64,000 bases of DNA. Origin: DATIUV01 sp049322755 (GTDB lineage: Bacteria > Pseudomonadota > Gammaproteobacteria > Burkholderiales > UBA6910). The number at the start of each line of letters is the position of its first letter. Position 1 is the first letter of the stretch. Both the position numbers and the translations under genes were made by a program. The notes beneath the pieces are model-generated. The model made no database searches, was not told where the DNA came from, and worked only from the letters and a program-made list of their open reading frames with translations. Positions 36,951-45,721 of this stretch are shown here, in pieces. The DNA lies in NCBI GenBank assembly GCA_049322755.1, contig JBMOQX010000053.1, positions 1 to 64,000 on the forward strand. The letters run 5' to 3'.

Positions 36951-37481
36951 TCAGTGGCCGCCGTTGACGAGCGCGGCCTCGAGCCGATCCTGCGCCAGCA
37001 GCAGCAGCTCGCACGCTTCGCGCACGGCGCCGCGGCCACCGCTGCGGCGGGTGACATGGTGCGCTGCGCGCCGGACCGCGACCGGCGCCTCCGGCACGGT
37101 AAGCGCCAGACCGGCCAGGCGCAGCACCGGCAAGTCCACCACGTCGTCGCCCATGTAGCTGGCCTGCTCCGGCGAGAGCCCCAGATCGCGCATCAGCTCA
37201 TGGAACACGGCGGCCTTGTCGGCGCAGCCCTGGAACAGCAGTCCGACGCCCAGGTTGCGTGCGCGGGCCTCCAGCAGACGCGAAGTGCGCGCGGTGATCA
37301 GCGCCACCTGGATGTTCTCTCCCATCAGGAGTTTCAGGCCGTGTCCGTCGAGGGAACTGAAAGCCTTGGTCTCCTCCCCCGAATCGCTGTAGTAGAGGCG
37401 GCCGTCGGTGAGGACGCCGTCAACGTCGAAGGCGGCGAGGCGGATGGCGGCGGCGCGGTCGAGCAGGGCTGCGTGAGCCAC
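36951..37481 (-). CDS. kdsC: Kdo-8-phosphate phosphatase KdsC
   Basis: 176 residues, HAD superfamily. Catalytic Asp pair in AAFDVDGVLTDG, motif II in ALITARTS, and motif III/IV in SYMGDDVVDLPVL. It removes phosphate from Kdo-8-P to give Kdo for the LPS inner core. It starts 2 bp after kdsD. Confidence 0.95.
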   Translation of the reverse strand: MAHAALLDRAAAIRLAAFDVDGVLTDGRLYYSDSGEETKAFSSLDGHGLKLLMGENIQVALITARTSRLLEARARNLGVGLLFQGCADKAAVFHELMRDLGLSPEQASYMGDDVVDLPVLRLAGLALTVPEAPVAVRRAAHHVTRRSGGRGAVREACELLLLAQDRLEAALVNGGH

Positions 37482-37483
37482 CC

Positions 37484-38485
37484 TCAGATCACCTTCGCGT
37501 GGAGCAGATCGTGGGTGTTGAGAGCGCCGACGACGCGCCCGTCCTCATCCACCACCACCAGCTGGTTGATGCGGTGCTGATCCATCAACCGCACGGCTTC
37601 CTGAGCCAGTTGCTCCGGGCCGATGGTGCGCGGATTGGGCGTCATCGCGTCGCGAATCGCCACGCCGCGCACGTCGGCGCTGCGCTCCAGGCTGCGGCGC
37701 AGGTCGCCGTCCGTGTAGATGCCCGCGAGCCGCCCGTCGCCGTCCACCACCGCCGTCATGCCCATGCCCTTGCGCGAAATCTCGAGAATGGCCTCGGTGA
37801 GGAGCGCGTTCTCCGGCACCGCAGGCACCTGGGCGCCCGTGCGCATCACGTCCGCAACGCGCGTGAGCAGCTTCCGGCCCAGAGTCCCGCCGGGATGGGA
37901 GCGGGCGAAATCCTCCGCCGAGAAACCCCGCGCGTCCAGCAGCGCCAGCGCCAGTGCGTCCCCCAGGGCCATCGCCGCGGTGGTGCTGGCGGTGGGGGCG
38001 AGCCCCAGCGGGCAGGCCTCGCGCTCGACGCCCGCGTCCAGGTGCACGTCGGCGAGGCGCGCGAGCGAGGATTCCGGCCGCCCGGTGATGGCGATCAGCC
38101 GCGCACCCTGGCGTTTGACCACCGGCACGATGCCCAGCAGCTCCGCGCTTTCGCCGGAGTTGGACAGCGCCAGCAGCACATCGTCCCGGGTCACCATGCC
38201 CAGGTCGCCGTGATGCGCCTCGGCCGGGTGGACAAAGAACGCCGGCGTGCCGGTGCTGGCCAGGGTCGAGGCGATCTTGCGGGCGATGTGGCCGGACTTG
38301 CCGATCCCGCTCACCACCACCCGGCCGCGGCACGCGAGGATGATGCGGATCGCGTCGAGGAACGGCGCGTCCAGCTTGGTCACGAGGTGCCGGACCGCCT
38401 GCGCCTCGGTCTCCAGCACGTCGCGGGCGAGCGCGAGTGCGTGGGCGAGCTGGTCGGGCGATGCGTCGGCTTTGGGCGTCGACAT
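37484..38485 (-). CDS. kdsD: Arabinose-5-phosphate isomerase KdsD
   Basis: 333 residues. The SIS domain (~35-175) has VVVSGIGKSGHIARKIASTL and LSNSGES; two CBS domains follow (~200-330: DVMRTGAQVPAV, DAMTPNPRTI). It makes arabinose-5-phosphate, the precursor of Kdo-8-P. First gene of the kdsD-kdsC-lptCAB unit. A perfect TATAAT ends 9 nt before the ATG, implying a leaderless or nearly leaderless mRNA. Confidence 0.96.
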   Translation of the reverse strand: MSTPKADASPDQLAHALALARDVLETEAQAVRHLVTKLDAPFLDAIRIILACRGRVVVSGIGKSGHIARKIASTLASTGTPAFFVHPAEAHHGDLGMVTRDDVLLALSNSGESAELLGIVPVVKRQGARLIAITGRPESSLARLADVHLDAGVEREACPLGLAPTASTTAAMALGDALALALLDARGFSAEDFARSHPGGTLGRKLLTRVADVMRTGAQVPAVPENALLTEAILEISRKGMGMTAVVDGDGRLAGIYTDGDLRRSLERSADVRGVAIRDAMTPNPRTIGPEQLAQEAVRLMDQHRINQLVVVDEDGRVVGALNTHDLLHAKVI

Positions 38486-38493
38486 GGACGTCG

Positions 38494-38499
38494 ATTATA
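38494..38499 (-). promoter_or_regulatory. -10 box directly before kdsD
   Basis: TATAAT on the minus strand, in GCTATAATCG, with 8 nt between it and the ATG at 38485. Transcription would begin at or within two bases of the start codon. No -35 match is seen. Confidence 0.5.
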
Positions 38500-38593
38500 G
38501 CAACTCGCTGGGCCCGGCCCGGCGGCGAGCGGCGCCCCGATTTCCATCCTCGCCTGCGTCGGGCATCATGGAGCCCCGTTCCCGAACGACTCC

Positions 38594-40573
38594 ATGGCCC
38601 ACGAATTCCTGCACATCGCCCTGATCGCGCTGGCGGCCGCTGTGGGCGTCGTCGTGCTTTTCCGCCGGCTCGAACTGCCGCCGCTGCTGGGGTATCTGCT
38701 GGTGGGCATCCTGGCGGGCCCCCATACCCTGGGCTGGCTGGCGGAGGAGACCCGGCTCGAAACCACCTATCTGGCCGAGTTCGGCGTCGTGTTCCTGATG
38801 TTCAGCATCGGGCTGGAGTTCAGTCTGCCCAAACTCCTCACCATGCGCCGCGAAGTGTTCGGATTCGGCGCGGCGCAGGTCATCGGCACCATCATCCTGG
38901 TGACCGGGGCGTCGGTGCTGCTGGGTGCCAGCTGGCAGACGGGCTTCGTCATCGGCGGCATCCTGTGCATGTCGTCCACCGCGATCCTGGGCAAGATGCT
39001 GGCGGAGCGGCTCGAGCTCAACTCGCCCCACGGCCGCCAGATCATCGGCGCGGCGCTGTTCCAGGATCTGGCGGTGGTGCCGCTGCTGATCGCCATCCCG
39101 GCCCTGGCCCGCCCGCCCGATGAACTGGCCGGCGCCCTCGGGCTGGCGCTGCTCAAGGCCGCCGGTGTGCTGGCGTTGATCGTGTTCTTCGGCCAGCGGC
39201 TGATGCGCCCCTGGTTCAACCTGGTGGCGCGGGCGCGCTCGTCGGAGCTGTTCGTGCTCAACGTGCTGCTGGTGGTGCTGGGGCTGTCCTATGTGACCGA
39301 GCAGGCCGGCCTGTCGCTGGCGCTCGGCGCGTTCCTCGCCGGCGTGCTCATCTCCGAGACCGAGTACCGCTACCAGGTGGAGGACGACATCAAGCCGTTC
39401 CGGGACGTCCTCCTGGGCCTGTTCTTCATCACCATCGGCATGCTGCTGGACTGGCGCGCGGTGCTGGCCAACTGGCACTGGGTGCTGGGCGTGGTGCTGA
39501 CCCTCATCGTTGCCAAGGGCGCGCTCATCGCGCTGCTGAGCAGGGTGCTGGGCAGCGACCCGGGCGTCGCGGTGCGCACCGGACTCAACCTGGCCCACGC
39601 CGGCGAGTTCGGCTTCGTGCTGCTGCAGCTGGCAAGCCGCAACAACGTCATCGACGATCCGCTGATCCAGTCGCTGCTCGCCGGCATGGTGCTGTCGATG
39701 CTGGCGGCGCCCTTCATCATCGATCGCAGCGAGCATCTGGCCCGGCGTTTCGTCGCCGGCGAGTGGATGGCGCGCGCCCTGGAGCTGCACCGCATCGCGG
39801 TCCAGACCATGAGCGAGGAGGGCCACGTGATCATCTGCGGCTACGGGCGCAGCGGCCAGAGCCTGGCGCGCCTGCTGGAGCAGGAGGGCATCCCCTCGAT
39901 CGCGCTCGATCTGGATCCGCAGCGGATCAAGGAGGCGGCGGCCGCCGGCGAGAGCGTCGTCTACGGCGACGCCGCCCGGCGCGAGGTGCTGATCGCCGCC
40001 GGCCTGAAGCGCGCCAAGGCGGTGGTGGTGAGCTACGCCAACACGCCCTCGGCGCTGCGGGTGCTGAGCGTGGTGCGCGGCGAACGGCCGGATCTGCCGG
40101 TGCTGGTGCGCACGCTGGACGACTCCGACATCGACACGCTCAAGGCGGCCGGCGCGGCCGAGGTGGTGGCGGAGATCATGGAGGGCAGCCTGATGCTGGG
40201 CTCCCACGCGCTGATGCTGGTGGGCGTTCCGGTGAACCGGGTGGTGCGGCGTCTGCGCCAGGCGCGCCAGGAGCGCTACGCGCTGCTGCGCGGATTCTTC
40301 CACGGCGAGACCGACGAGCCGGCGGAGGACGTGGACAGACCCCAGCCCCGGCTGCACAGCGTGCTGATCCCGTCGGGCGCCGCCGCGACCGGCCGTTCGC
40401 TGGGGGAATTGCGGCTCGCGGATCTGCCGGTGGAAGTGCGCGCGGTGCGGCGCCGGAACATCCGCGCCACCGCGCCCACGGACGAAACCGTGGTCCAGGA
40501 GGGCGACGTGCTGGTGCTGCTGGGCACACCGGAGCGCCTCGCCGCCGCCGAGACGCTGCTGCTGCAGGGCTGA
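38594..40573 (+). CDS. CPA2-family K+/H+ antiporter with RCK domain (KefB/YbaL-like)
   Basis: 659 residues. About 12 membrane helices (~1-385) with the CPA2 signatures GFVIGGILCMSSTAILGKML, ALFQDLAVVPLL and LNLAHAGEFGFVLL. An RCK N-domain with a dinucleotide-binding motif follows (VIICGYGRSGQSLARLLEQ, ~412), then an RCK C (TrkA-C) domain (~565-655). It mediates K+ efflux coupled to H+ uptake. It is complete, unlike the antiporter remnant at 24.4-25.7 kb. Divergent from kdsD. Confidence 0.92.
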   Translation: MAHEFLHIALIALAAAVGVVVLFRRLELPPLLGYLLVGILAGPHTLGWLAEETRLETTYLAEFGVVFLMFSIGLEFSLPKLLTMRREVFGFGAAQVIGTIILVTGASVLLGASWQTGFVIGGILCMSSTAILGKMLAERLELNSPHGRQIIGAALFQDLAVVPLLIAIPALARPPDELAGALGLALLKAAGVLALIVFFGQRLMRPWFNLVARARSSELFVLNVLLVVLGLSYVTEQAGLSLALGAFLAGVLISETEYRYQVEDDIKPFRDVLLGLFFITIGMLLDWRAVLANWHWVLGVVLTLIVAKGALIALLSRVLGSDPGVAVRTGLNLAHAGEFGFVLLQLASRNNVIDDPLIQSLLAGMVLSMLAAPFIIDRSEHLARRFVAGEWMARALELHRIAVQTMSEEGHVIICGYGRSGQSLARLLEQEGIPSIALDLDPQRIKEAAAAGESVVYGDAARREVLIAAGLKRAKAVVVSYANTPSALRVLSVVRGERPDLPVLVRTLDDSDIDTLKAAGAAEVVAEIMEGSLMLGSHALMLVGVPVNRVVRRLRQARQERYALLRGFFHGETDEPAEDVDRPQPRLHSVLIPSGAAATGRSLGELRLADLPVEVRAVRRRNIRATAPTDETVVQEGDVLVLLGTPERLAAAETLLLQG

Positions 40574-40693
40574 GTGGCGGGAAAGGCCTTGAGGGGCAAT
40601 GAGTGACGAGCGGCTGGGAAATCCGGGTCAGCTTTCGGACTTCCGCCCATCACCGGTTTCTTCTGCCGGCGAGCGGCAAAAAAAGCCTACGGC

Positions 40694-40725
40694 AAAAAAA
40701 AAAGCCAGCCCCTCACGGGGCTGGC
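40694..40725 (-). terminator. Rho-independent terminator of the pilin gene
   Basis: A perfect 9-bp stem (GCCAGCCCC at 40704-40712, GGGGCTGGC at 40717-40725) with a 4-nt loop. On the minus strand it is followed by ten T residues (A run at 40694-40703). It lies 30 bp after the pilin stop and suits a highly expressed single-gene transcript. Confidence 0.92.
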
Positions 40726-40754
40726 GGCGGCGTGTCGCAGAAGCGATCGTGCGC

Positions 40755-41393
40755 TTAGAGCGTTTTGCACAAGGTGTACTGGTTGGCCCCGGTCTCCTGG
40801 TAGGCGGTCACCGCGGTCGAAGCCGGGATACTGGGATTCGGGGCGGTGTTGAGCACGGCCCGGATCTGACCGGAAGCCATGAGTCCGTCGTCCAGTTGCT
40901 GATCGACAGCGATGGCGATCCGGTCCGGCAGATTCGACGAGCAGATGATCAGGCCGGAAAAGGAGAGGGCTGTGCTGCCCGCTCCGTCCCCCGTCTGGAC
41001 GCCGACGATGCCGCCGGCATTGTTGTTGGGCTGGAGGGCGCCGCTGCCGGCGACGAAGCCCGCCAACCGGAGGTGGGTCCAGAACATGCAGGACTCGGTC
41101 GTGGGCGCCGTGGTACAGGCGGCGTTGTAGGTCCCTTGTACGATGCTGTCGCCGTTACCTGGTGTGGTGCCGGACCAGCGGGTGCCCGCGTTGGGATCGT
41201 CGCCGGGGGCGGCGCGGTAGCGGTCCTGGTAGCCATAATAGGCCGCCTGGACGCCGTTGAAATCGGAGATGGCGTTCTTGATCTTGCCCTGGGTGATCAT
41301 CTCCTGACCCTTCAAAATACCGCCCAGAAGCAGACCGATGATCACCAGCACGATGGCGATCTCGATCAGGGTGAAGCCCTGTTGCTTTTTCAT
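40755..41393 (-). CDS. Type IV (MSHA-like) major pilin
   Basis: 212 residues. The short leader MKKQQG precedes the prepilin peptidase site G-FTLIE with Glu at +5, then a hydrophobic assembly helix (IAIVLVIIGLLLGGILKGQ). The C-terminal domain has Cys pairs (ACTTAPTTESC, LIICSSN, TLCKTL) that could form the D-loop. GGAGAG precedes the ATG. It stands alone between a sigma-54 promoter and a strong terminator, apart from the assembly genes downstream in the window, as expected for a major subunit needed in excess. Confidence 0.9.
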   Translation of the reverse strand: MKKQQGFTLIEIAIVLVIIGLLLGGILKGQEMITQGKIKNAISDFNGVQAAYYGYQDRYRAAPGDDPNAGTRWSGTTPGNGDSIVQGTYNAACTTAPTTESCMFWTHLRLAGFVAGSGALQPNNNAGGIVGVQTGDGAGSTALSFSGLIICSSNLPDRIAIAVDQQLDDGLMASGQIRAVLNTAPNPSIPASTAVTAYQETGANQYTLCKTL

Positions 41394-41432
41394 TTGCGCT
41401 CTCCAAGAAACTGCTAAGGCAAGCCATTCAAC

Positions 41433-41447
41433 GCAAGAACAGTGCCA
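41433..41447 (-). promoter_or_regulatory. Sigma-54 (-24/-12) promoter of the pilin gene
   Basis: Minus strand TGGCAC-TGTTC-TTGC matches the RpoN consensus (TGGCAC-N5-TTGC) exactly, with GG and GC in the required register. The predicted start is near 41421, 28 nt before the ATG. A GAFTGA response regulator is encoded in the same cluster. Confidence 0.85.
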
Positions 41448-41500
41448 AGGCTCCTCGAGTCCATAAGTCGTTTGATTACAAGACAAAAAACTGCCCGACC

Positions 41501-41522
41501 CACCGGTAACGAGGGACCGGTG
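41501..41522. promoter_or_regulatory. Inverted repeat, candidate activator (UAS) site
   Basis: CACCGGT (41501-41507), 8 bp, ACCGGTG (41516-41522): a perfect 7-bp palindrome with centres about 15 bp apart, ~90 bp upstream of the predicted sigma-54 transcription start. That is the normal place for an enhancer bound by an NtrC-type dimer. Confidence 0.5.
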
Positions 41523-41547
41523 ACCGCGCCGGAGTGGATTGGAAGGC

Positions 41548-41575
41548 GGCCGGCGTTTGCGGAGGCAAACCGGCC
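41548..41575. promoter_or_regulatory. Second inverted repeat upstream of the pilin promoter
   Basis: GGCCGGCGTTTGC (41548-41560), GGAG, GCAAACCGGCC (41565-41575), pairing with a two-base bulge, ~140 bp upstream of the pilin start. It may be another activator site or the terminator of the gene ending at 41623. No T tract. Confidence 0.4.
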
Positions 41576-41622
41576 TGTCGAAAAACGGACGCATTCGTCG
41601 AAGCCGCGACACCGGGACGATC

Positions 41623-42339
41623 CTAGTGTCCCGCCTTCTCTTCCAGCCGCTCAAGGTAGCCCCGAAGGTAACGCGCTTCGCTGGGGTCGGTGACGGCCCC
41701 TTCGGCCAGCATGCCGCCGAGCAGGACCCTGGCGGCCTCCAGCTCATCCATATCCTCCAGGATGAACACCGACATCTGGCGCGCCCAGTCGGGAACGCCT
41801 TCGCCCGTGACCCGGGTTCGGATCGCCTCCGCGTACTTCAATGCCAGCGGCATGTCGCCGAGGCGATGCTTCGCGGTCAGGGTCGCGAACGCCATCGCTT
41901 TCCAGCGCCGGTCGGGGTCTTTCAGGAACGCCTCATGCACGAAATTCAGGACCGCCCGCAGCCGGTCGGGATCGCTGACCTCGCTGTAGAGACGACTCGC
42001 CGCGAACAGCGGATAGTCGGAGAGCGGGTCCAGGCGCAGGATCGCCTCCAGCCAGCCGGTGAGCCGGCCGTAGTCGAGCTCGGCGTAGGGGACCAGCACG
42101 CCCGGCTGCACGTCGAAGGACTGGACGTAGAGCATGGCCAGCCGGGCAAGGGTGACCGGGTCTCCCAGACTCGCCAGGGCCAGGCCGTTCGCCGAGGGCG
42201 GTGGCGGCAGATCCTCGGCGCGCGCCGAGGGACCGGCGGAGGCACCGTGGAGCGCCAGCTGGGCGATCAGCGCCAGGGTCACGGTCGCCGTCACCGCTCG
42301 CGGCACATCGGCGACGGGGCGCTCGTCGCGGCGGCTCAC
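41623..42339 (-). CDS. Exported helical (TPR-like) protein
   Basis: 238 residues from a GTG at 42339 overlapping the permease stop (GTGA). An N-terminal hydrophobic segment (~15-35) could be a signal or anchor. The rest is paired helices resembling TPR units (LTGWLEAILRLDPLSDYPLF, RRWKAMAFATLTAKHRLGDM, ARQMSVFILEDMDELEAA). I do not recognise a named family. Coupling to the ABC permease and position beside the pilin suggest a role in pilus assembly or in the ABC transporter. Confidence 0.75.
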   Translation of the reverse strand: MSRRDERPVADVPRAVTATVTLALIAQLALHGASAGPSARAEDLPPPPSANGLALASLGDPVTLARLAMLYVQSFDVQPGVLVPYAELDYGRLTGWLEAILRLDPLSDYPLFAASRLYSEVSDPDRLRAVLNFVHEAFLKDPDRRWKAMAFATLTAKHRLGDMPLALKYAEAIRTRVTGEGVPDWARQMSVFILEDMDELEAARVLLGGMLAEGAVTDPSEARYLRGYLERLEEKAGH

Positions 42340-43103
42340 AGGCTCTTGCGGTGAAAATCGAACAACGCGGCGCCGGCCAGCAGCACGAAATAGATCGCCG
42401 TCTGCGCCGCTACCTGCATCAGTTCCGCCGCGCCGGGGGCCGCGTGCACCAGCCACGCGGTCTGCGTGTAGGCGTCCAGCCGCGGCAGGACGAACGCGAT
42501 GGCCGCCAGAATGCCGTTCATGATCAGGTTCGCCACCGTGTCCTCTGCCAGCGGACCACTGCCCACCAGCTGCAACGCAGCCATCGAGCGGGCCATGAAG
42601 TAGAACGCGAAGGTGGCGGCCAGCGCCGGTAGAATCTGCGTCAGGGTGACCACGCAGAACAGCGCCATCGCCGACATCAGCAGCAGTTCTCCCGCGAGCG
42701 ACGCCGCCCACAGCGCGACCGTGCCGGGTTCGGCGAGGGCGAACAGCGGCGCCGCCGCCAGGCCGGCCAGCGCCAGGGCGCAAAGCGAGAAACCCAGCAG
42801 GCGGCCCAGCAGGAAGGCGCTGCGCGGCAGCGGCGTGGCCAGGAACAGCTCCAACGTCTTGTCGGCGTTCTCGCGAACCATGCTCGTTATAATGAACGCG
42901 CTGACCATGAACACGGCGGCGAGACGGTAGAGCGAGGCCAGGACGGCCAACTGAAGTTCCCGCGCCTCGGTGATGGCAGACTGGCTGAGCAGCGACGCCA
43001 GGCCGAGCCCGATCACCAGGACGATCGCGGCGAGCCAGAGCAGGCGATTGCGCCGCGCTTCCATCCAGGTGTAGCGCGCGATGGCGAAGACGGGCTGCCG
43101 CAT
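42336..43103 (-). CDS. ABC-2/NosY-type transporter permease
   Basis: 255 residues. Six hydrophobic helices; the first is preceded by the amphipathic TRP/ARN-rich start (FAIARYTWMEARRNRLLWL) typical of ABC-2 permeases, then VRENADKTLELFLATPLPRS, a conserved cytosolic loop. No ATPase is adjacent; a NatA/NosF-type ATPase gene of suitable type is at 59719-60522, at the other end of the pilus cluster. They probably form one transporter. Divergent from the histidine kinase. Confidence 0.82.
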   Translation of the reverse strand: MRQPVFAIARYTWMEARRNRLLWLAAIVLVIGLGLASLLSQSAITEARELQLAVLASLYRLAAVFMVSAFIITSMVRENADKTLELFLATPLPRSAFLLGRLLGFSLCALALAGLAAAPLFALAEPGTVALWAASLAGELLLMSAMALFCVVTLTQILPALAATFAFYFMARSMAALQLVGSGPLAEDTVANLIMNGILAAIAFVLPRLDAYTQTAWLVHAAPGAAELMQVAAQTAIYFVLLAGAALFDFHRKSL

Positions 43104-43148
43104 GCGACGGGGCGAGACCTGAAGGACAAGAAGCGCCGATGATACGTG

Positions 43149-44921
43149 ATGCCCACTGCGGCCGACAAACGGCCCCGAGGCCCCGGTTCAATGGACGCCA
43201 AGACTAGCCCGGGGGAAGCGCCGGCACCCCGGCTGCGCTGGGTCGCAATCCTGACGCGGCAGCGGCAGCGGCTGCTGCTCGCGACGCTGCTGCTGCTGCA
43301 CGTCTCCATCCTGTTCGACCTCGACGATCCGTGGGCTCGTGCGATGCTGATCGCCCACGTCGGCCTGTTCCTCCTGTGGCAGCCGGTGTGGAGCGGTGAG
43401 AGCAAGCTGGGCCTGCCGGCGCTGGTGTTCGTGGCGGCTGCCTGCCTCGGCATTTTCCTGTACCTGAACTGGTGGCTCATCGCCTTCTGGTTCGCGCTTC
43501 TCTCGAGCCTGGTGGGCGCGCGCAGCATCCTGGCCGCGACCCGGTGGTCCCGCCTGTTCGGCATGGGCGTGCTGGTCTACCTGCTGATCGTGCTCCTGAT
43601 CTGGGTGGTGCCCAGGCTGTTCGTCGCCGAGGAGATCACCGGGCTGGCTGTCGCGTTGATGCAGTACGCCTTGCCCGCGGCGCTGGTGATCATGTTTCTG
43701 GTTCCCGCCGAGGAGCAGGCCGAGGCGGGCGCGGAATCGGTGGACTTTCTCTATGCGCTGCTGCTGTTCATGGTGGTGGTGCTGGTGGTTCTCGGCAGTT
43801 TCGCCTTCATGACGCTGTCGAAGGCAAGCTACCTCGAGGCCCTGATACGCACCTTGTTCGCGATGGGCACTCTGCTCATTCTGCTGGGCCTGCTCTGGAA
43901 TCCGCTGTACGGATTCACCGTGCTGCAGCCGGTCCTGTTCCGCTACCTGCTCAACGTGGGCACGCCTTTCGAGCAGTGGCTCTCGCGCATTGCCGATGCC
44001 GCCGAGCGCGAGTCCGATGCCATCGGCTTTCTGCGCGTGGCAGTGCGCAGCCTGGTCGAATTCCCCTGGCTCGACGGGGCCGCCTGGGACTCGCCGGACG
44101 GCCGCGGCCGCATGGGACAGCGGGCGGCCTACACCTGGACGTTCCGCGCCGGCCAGCTCGAGCTGGAGATGTCGTCGCGCTTTTCCTTCGGCCCGTCCAT
44201 GGTCATCCACCTGCAGCTGCTGAGCGAGATCGTGGCGCGTTTCTACGAGGGCAAGCGCCGCGAGCAGGCGCTGCAGCGGATCACGCGCCTCAAGGCGATC
44301 TACGAAACCGGCGCCCGTCTGACCCACGACATCAAGAACCTGCTGCAGTCGCTGTACGCGCTGGCCTCGGCGTCCCAGCAGACCGGGGACGCCGAGGGCT
44401 TTCAGCGCCTGGTGCAGCGGCAGCTTCCCGACCTGACGCGCCGCCTGGAACTCACGCTGGGCAAGCTCAAGGACCCGGAAGGGCAGGACGGGAGCGCCGA
44501 CACCATGGTGAGCGCCGACCAGTGGTGGGATGGCGTGAAGGCGCGATACGAATCGCGCGCCATCCGGATGGACGCGCGGCTCGGCGGCGGCGCCCTGGTT
44601 CCGCACGCGGTGTTCGACAGCGTGGCGGAGAATCTGCTGGAGAATGCGCTGAAAAAACGCCAGCAGGAGCCCGGCATCGAGATCGCGATCGAGTTCGACG
44701 CCGCAAGCGCCATGCTCCGGGTCTGCGATGGCGGATCGCCGATCCCGGTCGGCGTCGAGCGGCAGCTATTCGAGAACCCGGTGGACTCCGACAGCGGTTT
44801 GGGGGTGGGGCTTTACCAGGCGCACCGGGAGGCCGCCCGCGTCGGCTTCGAACTCAGGCTCGAGACCAACCTGCCCGGAAAGGTCTGCTTTACGCTCGCT
44901 CCGCGCGCACAGAAGGGCTAG
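43149..44921 (+). CDS. Membrane sensor histidine kinase of the pilus cluster
   Basis: 590 residues from the ATG at 43149; an ATG at 43191 with GAGG upstream is also possible. Eight or so membrane helices (~40-250), a linker, the H-box THDIKNLLQSLYAL (~390), N-box ENLLENALKKRQQ, and G-box DSGLGVGLYQAHREAARVG. This membrane-sensor layout with a rapidly diverging sensory part gives no ligand clue. The likely partner is the sigma-54 response regulator at 58230-59714, which has no kinase of its own. Its stop codon overlaps the convergent pseudopilin stop (CTAG). Confidence 0.85.
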   Translation: MPTAADKRPRGPGSMDAKTSPGEAPAPRLRWVAILTRQRQRLLLATLLLLHVSILFDLDDPWARAMLIAHVGLFLLWQPVWSGESKLGLPALVFVAAACLGIFLYLNWWLIAFWFALLSSLVGARSILAATRWSRLFGMGVLVYLLIVLLIWVVPRLFVAEEITGLAVALMQYALPAALVIMFLVPAEEQAEAGAESVDFLYALLLFMVVVLVVLGSFAFMTLSKASYLEALIRTLFAMGTLLILLGLLWNPLYGFTVLQPVLFRYLLNVGTPFEQWLSRIADAAERESDAIGFLRVAVRSLVEFPWLDGAAWDSPDGRGRMGQRAAYTWTFRAGQLELEMSSRFSFGPSMVIHLQLLSEIVARFYEGKRREQALQRITRLKAIYETGARLTHDIKNLLQSLYALASASQQTGDAEGFQRLVQRQLPDLTRRLELTLGKLKDPEGQDGSADTMVSADQWWDGVKARYESRAIRMDARLGGGALVPHAVFDSVAENLLENALKKRQQEPGIEIAIEFDAASAMLRVCDGGSPIPVGVERQLFENPVDSDSGLGVGLYQAHREAARVGFELRLETNLPGKVCFTLAPRAQKG

Positions 44922-45700
44922 GGAAGGCGACCGGCGGTCACCATCCGGTTTTTCAGCAGGTCGCCGGGAATCCAGCGTACCACGTCATCGAACGCGTCCC
45001 CCTGGGGTTCGACGGCGAAGTTGTCGTCGCCGCCGTTGTTCTCCAGTTCCGCCCCGGTCGCCGCCGGCGTGGTGATGCGCGTGCCGTCCGGGCGCCAGGC
45101 GCGCAGGCCGTTCTTGCCGTGGGAAAGGAAGATGACCGGGATGTTCCGTGCCACGTCCACCGTGAACGAGGTATTGCCGTAGATCTGGATCGTTCCAGTG
45201 GAAGTCAGACCGAAAGACGCGTAACCGCCCACCGGCGGATCGGCGGCGAAACTCGTCGTCACGCGATAGGTGTAGCGCCGGCCCCAGGGATCCAGCTCCG
45301 GCAGACCGAGCGTGGCCCAGGGCACCACACCGTCCGCTGCCGTGCAGGACGTGCCGCTGCGCGCCTCCAGGCCGGCGCCCGCGGTGCCGGAAACCACCGT
45401 CCCGTCGGCCGGGCACGGCAGCCTGCCGTTCGCGAGCGCAAAGCCGATGATCGCCTCGCGAATGTCGTCGAGGGCGCGTTCGGCTTCCTGATATTGCCCG
45501 GTTTCGACCTGGCCGCGCAGCGGCTTGAGCAGGGCGCCGAGCAGCAGCCCCAGGATCATCAGCACGACCGCCAGCTCGATGAGTGAGAATCCCGATGCGC
45601 GCGGGAGCGCGGCCGGGCATCGCAACGGCGTCCGCTTCCGCGGGAGAATCGGAATGCGGCCGGGCTGGGTGAAGTGCTTGGCGCGAGGTTCGGTAATCAC
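44918..45700 (-). CDS. Pilin-like protein 3 (LPCP family)
   Basis: 260 residues from a GTG at 45700. A long 37-residue leader ends Arg-Ala-Ser-Gly before FSLIELAVVLMILGLLLGAL, a standard prepilin cleavage site with Glu at +5. The body shares with the two upstream genes the motif NGRLPCPADG, PWATLGLPELDPWGRRYTYRV, then FLSHGKNG and a C-terminal DDVVRWIP element. Probably a minor pilin or pseudopilin. Last of the msh-like operon; its stop overlaps that of the convergent kinase. Confidence 0.85.
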   Translation of the reverse strand: MITEPRAKHFTQPGRIPILPRKRTPLRCPAALPRASGFSLIELAVVLMILGLLLGALLKPLRGQVETGQYQEAERALDDIREAIIGFALANGRLPCPADGTVVSGTAGAGLEARSGTSCTAADGVVPWATLGLPELDPWGRRYTYRVTTSFAADPPVGGYASFGLTSTGTIQIYGNTSFTVDVARNIPVIFLSHGKNGLRAWRPDGTRITTPAATGAELENNGGDDNFAVEPQGDAFDDVVRWIPGDLLKNRMVTAGRLP

Positions 45701-45721
45701 GGCGATGCCTGCGGGATGCCG

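Noticed and set aside
40655..40690. GCCG...CGGC hairpin followed by A residues as a terminator of the plus-strand antiporter
   Set aside because: It lacks a T tract on the plus strand; the A run belongs to the minus-strand terminator region.
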